Positions 32,957 through 42,859 of a stretch of DNA of 64,000 nucleotides are shown one piece after another; position 1 is the stretch's first letter; every line of letters starts with the position of its first letter. Position numbers and translations under genes: made by a program. Source of the stretch: Laguncularia racemosa (lineage: Eukaryota > Streptophyta > Magnoliopsida > Myrtales > Combretaceae); the NCBI GenBank assembly GCA_037954665.1, contig JBBMOL010000200.1:1174541-1238540 (forward strand), written 5' to 3'. Below the pieces are notes generated by a model. It was not told the origin of the DNA, did not search any database, and was given only the letters and a program-made list of their open reading frames with translations.

Positions 32957-35095
32957 CTAGATGTTCGGTAAGGATTTTGATTCCAGCTTTGGTGCCTGTG
33001 GTGATGGGTTAATAACATCCGCAACAAAAACAGGAGAGATATCGCTAGGATGTTTCATGGCATCATAAATGTTAAATTTAATCACTTCACCATCAAATTC
33101 CATAGTGAGGGTACCATCATTTACATCAATTTTCTTCTTGGATGTCTTAAGGAATGGTCGCCCTAATAATATCAGTGATGAATTTTGGGAATCATTATCT
33201 TCCATGTCAAGCACATAAAAATCAGCAGGAAAAACCAACCCATTAACTTGAACTAAAACATCCTCTAGAACTCCCTCAGGATAAACATTGGACCTGTCAG
33301 CAAATTGAACAATAACACCCGTTTCCTTCAAGGGACCAACATTTAAACGTTGATAAACAGACAAAGGCATGACATTAATAGAAGCTCCTAGATCACACAT
33401 GGCTTTAGCGATTCCAAGATTACCTATTTTGCAAGGAATGGTAAACATACCTGGATCCTTACATTTAGGAGGAAGCTTCTTCTGAATAATAGCTGAAACA
33501 TTTTCACTCACACTAATCTTTTCATTGCCTTTCAGCTTCCTTTTGTTAGTGCATAAGTCTTTGAGAAATTTAGCATAGCGCGGTATCTGCTTAATTGCAT
33601 CAAGCAAAGGAATATTTACCTCGACTTTGCGGAAAGTTTCCAGAATCTCTTTTTCTTCCGCTTCATTCTTGGATTTCGCCAATCTGGAGGGGAAGGGAGG
33701 TGGTATCAATGTGACCTTTGATGGCTCAACTAGAGACTTGCTAATCTGGTTGCCCTGCTGGCTCGGAATTGAAATTTCTTTCTTAGTCTCTTCCCCAAGA
33801 GTAGATGGGTGTCCTTTCTTATTTGATCCCTGCAATTTTGTTCCACTTCTCAAGGTAATTGCATTAACGCTTTGTTTCGGATTTGTGATAGTCTGAGAAG
33901 GTAACTTACCTTGAGTTTCTAACCTATTTACAGCAGAAGCAAGTTGGCTTACCTGATTCTCCAAGTTTTGAATGCTCTGCTTTGTTTCCTCCTGAAATTG
34001 TTTTATATTAACAGCAAGAGACTTAACAATGTCCTCAAGAGACATACCTGAAGTGGAAGGAGCTTGGGGTACTTGGTGTGATGGCTTAGGCTGGAATTGT
34101 TGGAATTGTTGTGGGTTATTGCCATATCGGAAGTTAGGATGATCCCTCCATCCAGGATTGTAAGTATTCGAGTAGGGGTCATACTTCCTTTGTGGTTGTC
34201 TTGGGAATCCTCCTACAGCATTGGCGTGTTCATGATTGTCATCTTGCAATGTGGGGCACATGTCGGTAGGATGATTAAGAGCAGCACAAATTCCACATGC
34301 CTTCACCTGCTGAGTGTTTCCAAGAGCTAGCTGCTGCACAAGGGAGGTTAGATTAGAAATTTGATGTTCAAAGTTAGACACACTTACCTCATTTACCTTC
34401 CTTGAAGACGTATCATGCCTATACCCAAATTGTTGCGAATTGGCGGGCATAATGGAGATCAATTCCCTAGCTTGACCAGGGGTTTTGTTTACTATGGCGC
34501 CTCCACTTGCAGCATCCATCATCTTCCTTTCCATCGGAAGCAAGCCTTCATAGAAGTATTGGATGAGAAGTTGTTCAGATATCCCATGTTGTGGACAGCT
34601 TGCACACAGTTGCTTGAACCTCTCCCAATACTCATGAAGAGTCTCGGTGTCCCTTTGTTTAATACCACAAATTTCTCTTCTTATACCAGCGGCTCTGGAT
34701 GCGGGGAAGAATTTGTCTAAGAAGAGTCTCACCATATCTGTCCAAGTGGCTATGGAACCTGGAGGCAAATAAAACAACCAATCTTTAGCTTTAGTACTTA
34801 AAGAAAATGGAAAAGCACGTAGCTTGATTTGATCGTCGGTTATTCCTTGCGGCCTCATACTCGAACACACTATATGAAACTCTTTCAAATGTTTATGAGG
34901 ATCTTCATTCTCAAGACCATGAAAGGTGGGTAGCAGATGTATCAACCCAGATTTTAACTCGAATTCCACGGCTAGTTCGGGGTAGTGAATACAAAGTGGT
35001 TGTTGATTCACATCCGGTGCAGCCAATTCCCTTAATGTTCTCTCGGGATTTGCCATATCGTCTTCTTTTTCAGAATCAAAGGATGAGTCAGACAA
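32957..35095 (-). CDS. gag-PR: Ath2 intact gag-protease polyprotein, 712 codons
   Basis: The only long intact frame in the window. It starts at an ATG reading MSDSSFDSEKEDDMANPE. The capsid domain is at about residues 45-215 (LCIHYPELAVEFELKSGLIH, LRAFPFSLSTKAKDWLFYLP, FFPASRAAGIRREICG). The zinc knuckle CGICAALNHPTDMC is at about residues 268-281, then YDPYSNTYNPGWRDHPNFRY. A Q-rich coiled-coil linker follows. The protease active site CDLGASINVMP has its Asp at about residue 568, and LILLGRPFLKT comes later. The protein ends at PKLESKSLPNI, where Athila sequences continue into RT (PVLELKPLPSHL in Ath1), so pol was removed right at the protease/RT border. It could supply particles and protease but not copying functions. 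Confidence 0.95.
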   Translation of the reverse strand: MSDSSFDSEKEDDMANPERTLRELAAPDVNQQPLCIHYPELAVEFELKSGLIHLLPTFHGLENEDPHKHLKEFHIVCSSMRPQGITDDQIKLRAFPFSLSTKAKDWLFYLPPGSIATWTDMVRLFLDKFFPASRAAGIRREICGIKQRDTETLHEYWERFKQLCASCPQHGISEQLLIQYFYEGLLPMERKMMDAASGGAIVNKTPGQARELISIMPANSQQFGYRHDTSSRKVNEVSVSNFEHQISNLTSLVQQLALGNTQQVKACGICAALNHPTDMCPTLQDDNHEHANAVGGFPRQPQRKYDPYSNTYNPGWRDHPNFRYGNNPQQFQQFQPKPSHQVPQAPSTSGMSLEDIVKSLAVNIKQFQEETKQSIQNLENQVSQLASAVNRLETQGKLPSQTITNPKQSVNAITLRSGTKLQGSNKKGHPSTLGEETKKEISIPSQQGNQISKSLVEPSKVTLIPPPFPSRLAKSKNEAEEKEILETFRKVEVNIPLLDAIKQIPRYAKFLKDLCTNKRKLKGNEKISVSENVSAIIQKKLPPKCKDPGMFTIPCKIGNLGIAKAMCDLGASINVMPLSVYQRLNVGPLKETGVIVQFADRSNVYPEGVLEDVLVQVNGLVFPADFYVLDMEDNDSQNSSLILLGRPFLKTSKKKIDVNDGTLTMEFDGEVIKFNIYDAMKHPSDISPVFVADVINPSPQAPKLESKSLPNI

Positions 35096-35234
35096 ATCCG
35101 ATGCTAAGTTCAGTCTAGTGGATGATCTAGCTTCTTGTCGCAGCCTCTTTAGAGTCTTCTCAATCTCCGGATTATAAGTTAGTTCACCTGTCTAAGAAGA
35201 ACGAGTCATACAAGAATAGAAATAAATTTGACAC

Positions 35235-35256
35235 CAGTCCCCGGCAACGGCGCCAA
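35235..35256 (-). promoter_or_regulatory. Ath2 primer-binding site (tRNA-Asp)
   Basis: Minus strand TGGCGCCGTTGCCGGGGA followed by CTGG: full complement of the tRNA-Asp 3' end, 5 bases from the 5' LTR. The leader between it and the gag ATG is about 140 bp. Confidence 0.95.
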
Positions 35257-35261
35257 AATTT

Positions 35262-36903
35262 GATGGGTGTCAAATCCAACAAAAATAAAAACCTACTCCT
35301 AGACAATTATATGATTTGCATATAGTGGTGAGTAGGGTTGAATCCACAGGGATTGGTTAAATATATTTCTATTCAAAGAGAATAAAGAGGAAAAGAAAAA
35401 TGGGGGGGGGGGGGGGGGGGGGGGTTTGTTTGTGAATCAAATAATGTTGAAACAAGATGATAAAACCGAATATTGATAAAAGCCTAGCCAAAGGAATCAA
35501 GATAGTTTAATTCAAGGAATTGATCATCGATGCAAATGTTTTCTATTCTTATTCCTAGATAAACTAGTTATGGTTATTAACAAGCTCTAACAACCTATCT
35601 CTCCGTACTTCCTCGATAACCAAGAGAAGCTCTTTGATTATTTCTCTTATCGATTAGACAACCCCAGACAAGCGCTTAAGATTTAATCTACCAATAGCAT
35701 TAAAAACTAGAGAGACCACCAATTCATGCCAGTAGATTATAAGATAACCTATTTAAACATGATCATACACCTCCATAACATGAATTCGATCATCTCTTTT
35801 ATAACCAAGCATGTTATTGTGTCACTAAGACTAGAACAATCAAACAATTACGAATTTGACGTGCTAGTTGACAATATATTAACTTGCTAATTAAGTAGAA
35901 GAGCTCTAATTCATACCAATCAACAAAGATAATAATGACAAAACGTTCAGAAGATATATGAATATCCAAAAACAAAGAATAAATTAAAGACAAATCAATT
36001 AGATCTCACAATTCGTGGAGAATTAAACTTCTATGACCCTTTGGCTAGAAAAGTTGCTTAGTTACTCATGTTCATCAATAAAACGAAAATAAAAAGTAGA
36101 AACATGATGAACCCGGTTGCCTGCTCTGCCTCCAAGATGATCCAAGGTTCTTCTAGATCCAAAGATTTTTTTTTAACCCTCTAGGGTTAGTCCTATTTAT
36201 ATTGTTAAAGGAATGGCAGATGATCTTTTGCTAGTAAGATACGAAAATATATTTCCTTTTCCAAGTAGATTTCGAGAAGTGAATATTCGTCCGCCTGGCA
36301 TGGCCTACACCACGGCTAGATTTCCAACCGTACCTTCCTCTGTGCATAATCAACAAGTCTTCATCCTTGTCCAGTGTATACCACGGCCTACACCATGGTT
36401 AGATTTCCAACCGGCCTTCCTTTGTCAAAGTTCCACAATTTCTTCTCCTTGGCACGTCTAGCTTCCACTACGGCTTCAAGCACGGTTTCTCCTACGGCCA
36501 GATCATGAGCCGTGTCTCTCTCTATTGAAAGTCCACATTTCCGCCTTCTTGTCCAGTGTGTAACACGGTTTGCACCATGGTCGTGCCTCAAATCGTACTT
36601 CCCCCTAGGCAGATACACGGCCGTGTACTTCAACTGTGTATCTTCCTGTTGATTCAAAACCAAGTACACGGCCGTGTACTTAAATTACACGCCCATGTAC
36701 TTCCCTCCGGCGGTGTAAATCCTTGTCTTTGAACCAAGTTGTAGATGACTTCTCTAATTTCCTTGAATTGGCACCCTTGACTCCATTTAACCTGATTTAT
36801 CACCATAATAGAATTAAGTACCATTTCCTTATGATTTCTATAAAATCAATAATAATTTAACACAATTTATATTATAAAGATTGAGTGTAAAATGGCTCTA
36901 TCA
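35262..36903 (-). repeat. Ath2 5' LTR
   Basis: Paired with 29956-31596. Palindromes TACACGGCCGTGTA at 36614-36627 and 36665-36678. Differs by a run of 23 G at 35402-35424 (7 G in the other copy) and a short deletion near 36465. Confidence 0.96.
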
Positions 36904-36908
36904 CTCTT

Positions 36909-37208
36909 GCTTCACAAAAATTGGAGATGCATTGGGTATCTTTATTCCCCTGTGTAGGGGAAGTTCAGATGAGGATGTAGCACCTCAACCATCTCCGGCT
37001 ACACATTCACCCCCTACTACCGATCAGCCTTTAGCCATCATCTCGAGTTCGTCTATTGGTGGACCTCGCATGATGATCACACCTAGACGCTCCACAAGTG
37101 TTAGAGAGCAGCAAATAGAGCCTCCAGCTGAGGTACAAGAAGAAAGATCTAGTTCTGAAGAGGTCGATTTAGGAGATGAGGAGGAGGAAGAGTACGATGA
37201 TGATGAAG

Positions 37209-37239
<31 letters not shown>

Positions 37240-37243
37240 GTGA
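36909..37243 (+). pseudogene. Ath1 env-like ORF, part 3 with acidic tail
   Basis: Resumes the frame after the Ath2 target duplication (CTCTT, 36904-36908) and ends at TGA 37241-37243. A Pro/Ser/Thr-rich stretch is followed by an acidic end built of Glu and then nine Asp in a GATGAT repeat (37197-37240). Adding parts 1-3 gives about 460 codons with a single in-frame TAG. The acidic low-complexity tail argues against a classical envelope anchor. Confidence 0.82.
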
Positions 37244-38596
37244 TAGATTGACCCAAGCTTGAACTGCACTTTTATTTGGATTATTTTTGAACTCGTATTT
37301 GAACTTACTTGTTTGATTTTTTTTTTTTTTGTGTTTTGTTTGTTTTTGTTTACAGATGTTTCGAAGCACTTCAATTTTAGGGAAGTTCAGTTTTTCCCAA
37401 TTTACTTTTGTCAGTTTTTACTCTCCTTTTGTGCATATCAGATAGAAAATTGGGACATTGTCTAAGTTAAGTGTGGGGGAGTAATTCTAAACTGATGTTT
37501 TGATAATAAGATGCTTGTTCTGTTATGGATTGTTTAATAACTTCCCTATCTTGAACTAATTATTTGTTATCTGGAGAGAGTACTATAATATAAAGAAAAA
37601 AAAAAGGGAGAAGAACTTGACTTGTTGAGGTGCCTTACTCACTAACTGTTGTAACTAATTTACTTAGTTGAAATTAAATAGTAAAATCTTTAAGGACTAA
37701 TTTTTCCTTATGTTTAGCTTTTGAATTTGAAGTCTAAGAGTAGGTCGAGTCCACTTGTGCAAAATAAGAAAGTTTACTTCTAGGTGAATTTAGCTGATAC
37801 ACTTTCTTTTGAATTGCTTTGAGAGTATTTTAACATACAGTGAAAGAGGTAAAAGAAATTCTTTTCTTAGTGATCCCTAAAAAAAAAAAAAATTAGGGAA
37901 ATTCAAAGCCTTTACTCCAATGACTCAGGCAACTGAGTTAAGAGTATCTAATCTTAAAAGTTAGTGTGAAGAAGAGTTCGTAGGGGTCCCTTTAAAACCT
38001 GGTTACTTGGGTGATGAGCCCGGGATACGCCGACTCAATGAACTCACAATAACAAGAAGAGTGGAAAGGCTAAATTTAAGTACTTGAATAGAAACCAAGT
38101 TGATATGGGCAGGCTTTAGTCCCTCAGAAGAGTGAAGTCTGACTCCGCTATTAATTTTGGTAATTTAAATAAAACTTGACTAATCAAGTCAAAGAGCAAA
38201 ATGAGACTAGAAAAAGGGAGAAAATCTAGGGAAAGAATGGATACCATATGCTTTCATTGTGTGTTAACTTATTTAGATAAGTAATTAGAGAGATTATATA
38301 TTTGCTAGTTGCTAGTGAAGTCTAATTGAGTACTTTGCCTTGTTGAACTGAGAATTTACTCTTTGAAATAAGAATTCTATTGTTAAACACTAGGATTGGA
38401 AGATTACTCTTTCAAGATTAACTACTCAATTTTAACTATGGTACATTAGTTACATTTTTCCGTATTAGTTAGAGTGATACGCACCAACCATTCAAGTCAC
38501 TAATCATGAAAGAAAGAATGAATGAGTTGTTGAAAGAAGGAAATTTTATACTTTTATTACATTGATTTTCTTTCACTTGGGGATAAGCGAAAGTTC
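37244..38596 (+). other. Ath1 3' untranslated region
   Basis: Non-coding 1.35 kb between the env-like ORF and the 3' polypurine tract. A second purine tract, AGTGTGGGGGAGT, lies at about 37469-37481. The stretch 37950-38160, with GCCGACTCAATGAACTCAC at its centre, is conserved in Ath2 and Ath3. Confidence 0.85.
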
Positions 38597-38610
38597 AAGT
38601 GTGGGGGAGT
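38597..38610 (+). promoter_or_regulatory. Ath1 polypurine tract
   Basis: CAAGTGTGGGGGAGT-type tract touching the 3' LTR; primer for plus-strand cDNA. Confidence 0.92.
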
Positions 38611-40186
38611 TGATAACAGCATATTATCTCATAATTTATCTTGTGATTTGGAGGTTGTTATTATTAAATTTGAAAACAAATCACCAAGATAAAGATACTG
38701 AAGTGCTTGTATTTTGATATTTTAGGAATCAATGGACTCAGACAGGAAAAGAGTGCATTAGGAGCTGAAAAACATGAAGAAATGAAGAAAATCAGTAGGC
38801 AAGGGATATCACATGGCCGTGGGAAGAGGTTGGAACCAAAAGAAATGGAGTTTGCAAAAATACCGAGACGCCTATGGGGTAAGACCATGGCCGTGCCTCA
38901 AGTGGTGGTGGAAACACCACTTATCATACGGTCGAGCCTCATGTGGTGGAACATCTGCGAAAGATACCGAGGAGCCTATGGGGTGAGACCACGGCCATGC
39001 CTCATGTGGTGGTGGCAACACCACTTATCACACGGTCGTGCCTCATGTGGTGGAACACCTACGAAAAATGCGACTTTTCATTTTCCTAACTGTTTTTATA
39101 TATTCCTTTGAGAAGAAACAGGAGAGGAACTTTTGGTAATTTCTAGTTTTCAAACTTTTGTTCTTTGAGAGAATATTTCATTTTGATAGCAAGAACAAGA
39201 GATTAAAACAAGTTTTCCTTGAGATCAATTGAGAAGTATTTTTAGTTGGCTTTGGGAAGTAGTCTTTAGAGTTTTGTGTTTGAATTCTCTCCAACTGTAT
39301 CACAAAATTGGTGATTTCTGATCTTTATTTATTTATGCAATTTTGTGACTTGTGTTTATATTATTCATGAATTCTCTCAAATATTCCATTGTAACTTGTG
39401 CATTCATTGTTAAATCTATGGCTGGTTAGATTCAATTGGTGGGAAGAAGAATGAAACCCTAGATTGCTAAAGTGATAATTGTAGTCATGTTATTAGATTA
39501 AGGTATTTGTGGATTATTCATAATTGCAATTCCTATAATTTCAATTGAAATTCTTAAAGTTTTTAATTGTTAGAAATTTTATCAATATGGGAGTTGAGAT
39601 AGAATTTGTTAGGGATTCTTAATTGGATTAATATAACAAAGTGGAAGCGGCGTTAATTAGTTAAATTAGGGTTTATCTGGAGTTTAAAGCAATGTTCTAA
39701 TTAATTATCCACTAAGGAATTAGGGGTAATTGCATTAGGATATTAGGCAATCATAGCACTGGGAAGTGTATGGATGTAATTTAGAATCCTTTATTAATTA
39801 GAGATACGGAAGTTGACTAATTAATTGAAGGTTTATGGTTATAAACCCATTTGAATAACCATACATAGGTTACTTTAAATAACATGATGGAAATTTGATC
39901 AGTGTGTCTAGGGTGAATCCTTAATTCCCACCTTCTCAATTGAAAGGTTTACTTTATAATATTCTCATAGTTCTTGTTTGAGTAGATTTATTTCAGTTTT
40001 TAATTAAGTAGTTAAAAGAATATTTCTTTGAATTGCCTAGATATCAGTAAAAGTTATTATAGGTTTAGTAATCTCTTTAGTCCTCGAGGGATCAACACAC
40101 TACTTACTTCTATATTACTTGATTTTGACCTAGTATACTTGCTAGAAAATTCACTATTATTTTATATATATGGTTGATAGTGATCA
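38611..40186 (+). repeat. Ath1 3' LTR
   Basis: 1576 bp; 8 bp longer than the 5' copy mainly by a small duplication near 38775 (GAAGAAAT). Many of the differences from the 5' LTR are at CG sites, for example CACGG/CATGG. Followed by TGTAT (40187-40191). Confidence 0.96.
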
Positions 40187-40191
40187 TGTAT

Positions 40192-40664
40192 TCTCCTCCC
40201 AAAACCCTACTTAAGTAAGTATATACACTTGCTCCCTTTAGGGTTAAAATGACTAGAAAATTACAACTATGCCATTATAGGGTGGCCGGTCCTAAAAACA
40301 CAAAATACAACCCAAATAAAATGTCCCAAAAACTTACAACATAAATGGTTCAAAGAAATATATTACAAGTACAAAATAATCTTCAACAAGCTAGCTCTTC
40401 AATAGGATTCATTAGTCCAACTCACCATTGGTTTAGTTCGATTCATGAATAACCCACAAGTTGAGTCTTAGTGAGTTTGTCCATCACCCTGTAAAGCTTG
40501 ATAAATGTGCCTGTTGGAATACACAATAAAAGAGTAATAGAAAAGAGGTTAGTAAACAAATAATTCCAAGGTCGAGTTGTTAAAAAATGACCCTCATTGC
40601 CAAGATTTGAAATCCTTTGGTTCTTGCCCTTATGATAGGTCTTGTAGAATTTTGATTCCTATCA
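40192..40664 (-). repeat. Chr3 3' LTR, second segment
   Basis: Continues the LTR begun at 1-359. It includes a decayed copy of the TATA palindrome (40213-40233) and the coding start of the LTR. The polypurine tract CCCGAGGAGA (minus strand) is at 40665-40675. Confidence 0.92.
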
Positions 40665-41418
40665 TCTCCTCGGGCCTCAAAAAGATTTGTCCTCAAATCT
40701 GACAGATCAAATGTAGTAAAGACTCTATATCCTCTTAGCAAGTCATCTGAAGAAGTATCACTGCAAAATCCTAATTTCTAAAATACCATAGGGGGTGATT
40801 GTTTTCATCATCCATTTCTAGGATATATCTCATTTGCAACACATGTAATGGTCCATTATCCACTAAGGCCTCTCCTGTTTCAACCCATTCCACTGATATC
40901 GTGGCCTCCTTTCCTAATTCACCTATATGTTTTTTACCCTTGTGGCCCTCTAATGGTTTGTTCAACTGCTCATGGCCTTTTGAAACCTCTAAAGGTGGAC
41001 ACAACTATCTTTGAATAGTCTGGTCCTTTAGTGATGGGTTCATTTGACTTTGACCCTCAAAATCCTCTAACGGTTTGCTCAACTGCTCATGAGCCTCTGG
41101 AACCTCTAATGATGAACACAATTGCCTCTAAATAGTTTGGTCCTTTGGTGGTTAGCTCATCTAACTCTGCCCCTCAGGATCCTCTGAAGGTTGGCACATA
41201 TGTGTCTGACAAGTTTTATCCTCTATAGGTTGGCTCGCGTAACTAGGAGCCTCAGGAACCTCTAAAGGTTGGCATATCTGCCTTTGCACAGTTTGGTCCT
41301 CTAGAGGTTTGATCATGTAGCTATGATCCTCATGAATCTTTGATGGTTGTCTTATTTGTCTTTACATCTTTTAGACCTTTAATGGCAACATAAGGTTCAA
41401 TACTATACGTTTACCATC
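40665..41418 (-). pseudogene. Chr3 protease-to-LTR remnant: tandem-repeat linker and integrase tail
   Basis: After protease the frame reads a repeated unit with PLEV, EQL, KPLED and a variable run up to the integrase scrap. The repeats (40975-41375) are 78-bp and 39-bp spaced: the GAACCTCTAAAGGTTGG-like core recurs at about 40986, 41103, 41181, 41259 and 41337. The last part, in another frame, reads GYRVFTTFDLSDLRTN and EARGDDRN, the end of integrase next to the LTR (compare DLRANLPEARGDD in Chr2). RT, RNase H and the integrase core are entirely deleted. Several stops are present. Confidence 0.75.
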
Positions 41419-41848
41419 CTATTGTAACATATAAGTATTTCTATACCCATCATGTAATACTATCCTGTCATACAACCATGGCCTGCCAAGTAATATATGA
41501 GATGTACACATAGGTAGAATATCACATTCAATTTCATTACAGTACTTATCCCCTATACTGAAGGGTACCCTAGCTCTTTGGGCCATATAAAGACTCTCCT
41601 GATCATTTAACCAATGTAAGGTATAAGGCTTAGGATGTGGAGTAGTGGCAAGTTTTAGTTTCGATACTAACGATGATGCTACCACATTTGTACAACTACC
41701 ACCATCAACTATAAGGACACATAGGTTACCTTGTACCCTATAAGAAGTATGGAACAAATTTTTCCTTTGTTCATCGTCCTTAGTAGTAAAAGTAGTCAAT
41801 ATTTGGTACAAGACATTAGTACGTAGAAAGAAACATTTCACTTGACAT
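41419..41848 (-). pseudogene. PR: Chr3 protease
   Basis: The active site IVDGGSCTNVV is intact, followed by LVSKLKLATTPHPKPYTLHW, RARVPFSIGDKYCNEIECD and CTSHILLGRPWLYDR. Just upstream is ATGTCAAGTGAAATG (from 41848), the same MSSEM start that Chr2 fuses to its protease, followed by a frame change. Gag is therefore missing with the same junction as in Chr2. The segment 41419-41841 is open. Confidence 0.85.
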
Positions 41849-42841
41849 GATTGTGTTTAATTCCAACAATATAATAATATCCCTAAACTCCACGGTTCAA
41901 GTAAGCAACTAAGTCACAAATGAAGTACATACAATCACTTTCAAGTAGTTAAGAATTAAATTCAACCACAAGTGTTTAAGTAATGAGTTTAATTACTTTC
42001 ACACTTTAAATGTTTGTTTAAATTCAAATTCTGCTACTAAACTTTCCTTTTGTTACCTTGGTTTCACACTACTTTAATTCACAATGTGTAGCACCTCAAC
42101 ACACACGCAAATATACAACTCCACACCGCCACATACTTCCCTTGCTCACGGTGCAAGAACTTTCCACCACCACTCATGCCACTTACTACACTCCTCTAAA
42201 CAACACACATAATACAATGCCAAATACACACACCCTTCACTAAATATACAAGATACAACACCACACACACACACACCTTCAACTGACGGTGCACTTCTCC
42301 ACTTCTACACAATTTATCAAACCGCAGCTTACAACAAAAAGATAGCTCAAATTCAAATTCAAAATGAGTTCACTAATTGCAATATTCCATAAATGGTAAG
42401 GAGCCACTTTCAAATTTAAATGAACACACAATTACTTCTATCACTTAATGTGTGTTTTGAAATTCAAATAGCTTCTTTAAACCTACACACTCAATTTTGA
42501 AAATGCACACTAAGCCCCCTTATGTCCGAATCAATACAAGCAAAATATACCTCCACTTCTTCACAATTGAGGCAACTTCAAGTTACGAATTTTGAATCAT
42601 AAGATATGCTACTACTCCTCTTCTTTTTACACGAAATTATCAACCAAATGGAGCTTCAACAAGACCTCAAAACTCACTTCAACAAGCAGCAAGTTCAACT
42701 CCCTAAGCAAGATAATTATGCCACTTCAAGTAACAACATCAAACAATTCAAATTTTCACTTTCAATTTCATATCAAGATGTAAGCTTAAGAACCCTAATT
42801 TTTTTAAATCAAAATCAAACAATCCCTTATCACAACCACAA
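41849..42841 (-). other. Chr3 leader
   Basis: 1.0 kb, A/C-rich on the plus strand, no gag. It has short CACAC repeats and GACGGTGCA/CACGGTGCA copies (about 42148, 42284), whose complement also appears in the Chr4 leader (45905-45960). The two leaders are probably homologous. Confidence 0.75.
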
Positions 42842-42853
42842 GCTCTAATACCA
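42842..42853 (-). promoter_or_regulatory. Chr3 primer-binding site (initiator tRNA-Met, one mismatch)
   Basis: Minus strand TGGTATTAGAGC, next to the LTR end at 42860. Confidence 0.8.
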
Positions 42854-42859
42854 AAAAGT

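Larger units (their letters stand above)
29956..36903 (-). mobile_element. Ath2: Athila/Tat-lineage gag-protease-only element
   Basis: LTRs 29956-31596 (1641 bp) and 35262-36903 (1642 bp), TGATGGGTGT...CTCTATCA, flanked by CTCTT at 29951-29955 and 36904-36908. Perfect tRNA-Asp primer site, gag-protease frame and polypurine tract on the minus strand. RT, RNase H, integrase and env-like ORF are absent. By hand the LTRs differ at about 45 of 1600 aligned sites (2.8%), excluding a G-tract and one short deletion, the lowest value in the stack. Confidence 0.97.
360..40186 (+). mobile_element. Ath1: Athila-lineage Ty3/gypsy retrotransposon with an env-like ORF, carrying four nested insertions
   Basis: The LTRs (360-1927 and 38611-40186) start with TGATAACA and end with GTGATCA, and are flanked by TGTAT on both sides. 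A tRNA-Asp primer site follows the 5' LTR and a GTGGGGGAGT polypurine tract precedes the 3' LTR. The order gag, protease, RT, RNase H, integrase, env-like ORF is that of Athila elements. By hand count the LTRs differ at roughly 65 of 1560 sites (about 4%). Removing Chr1A, Chr2 with Chr1B, the Chr3 solo LTR and Ath2 leaves about 12.2 kb, normal for the lineage. All of gag-pol is in one frame (codon starts at positions of the form 3n+1) broken only by stop codons, with no frameshift. Confidence 0.97.

Noticed and set aside
37024..37374. Minus-strand frame with a long Ser run
   Set aside because: Antisense of the GATGAT repeat that codes the acidic tail of the env-like ORF.
40213..40233. Separate promoter at the decayed TATA palindrome
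   Set aside because: It is the diverged copy of the Chr3 LTR motif, interrupted by substitutions; nothing suggests independent use.
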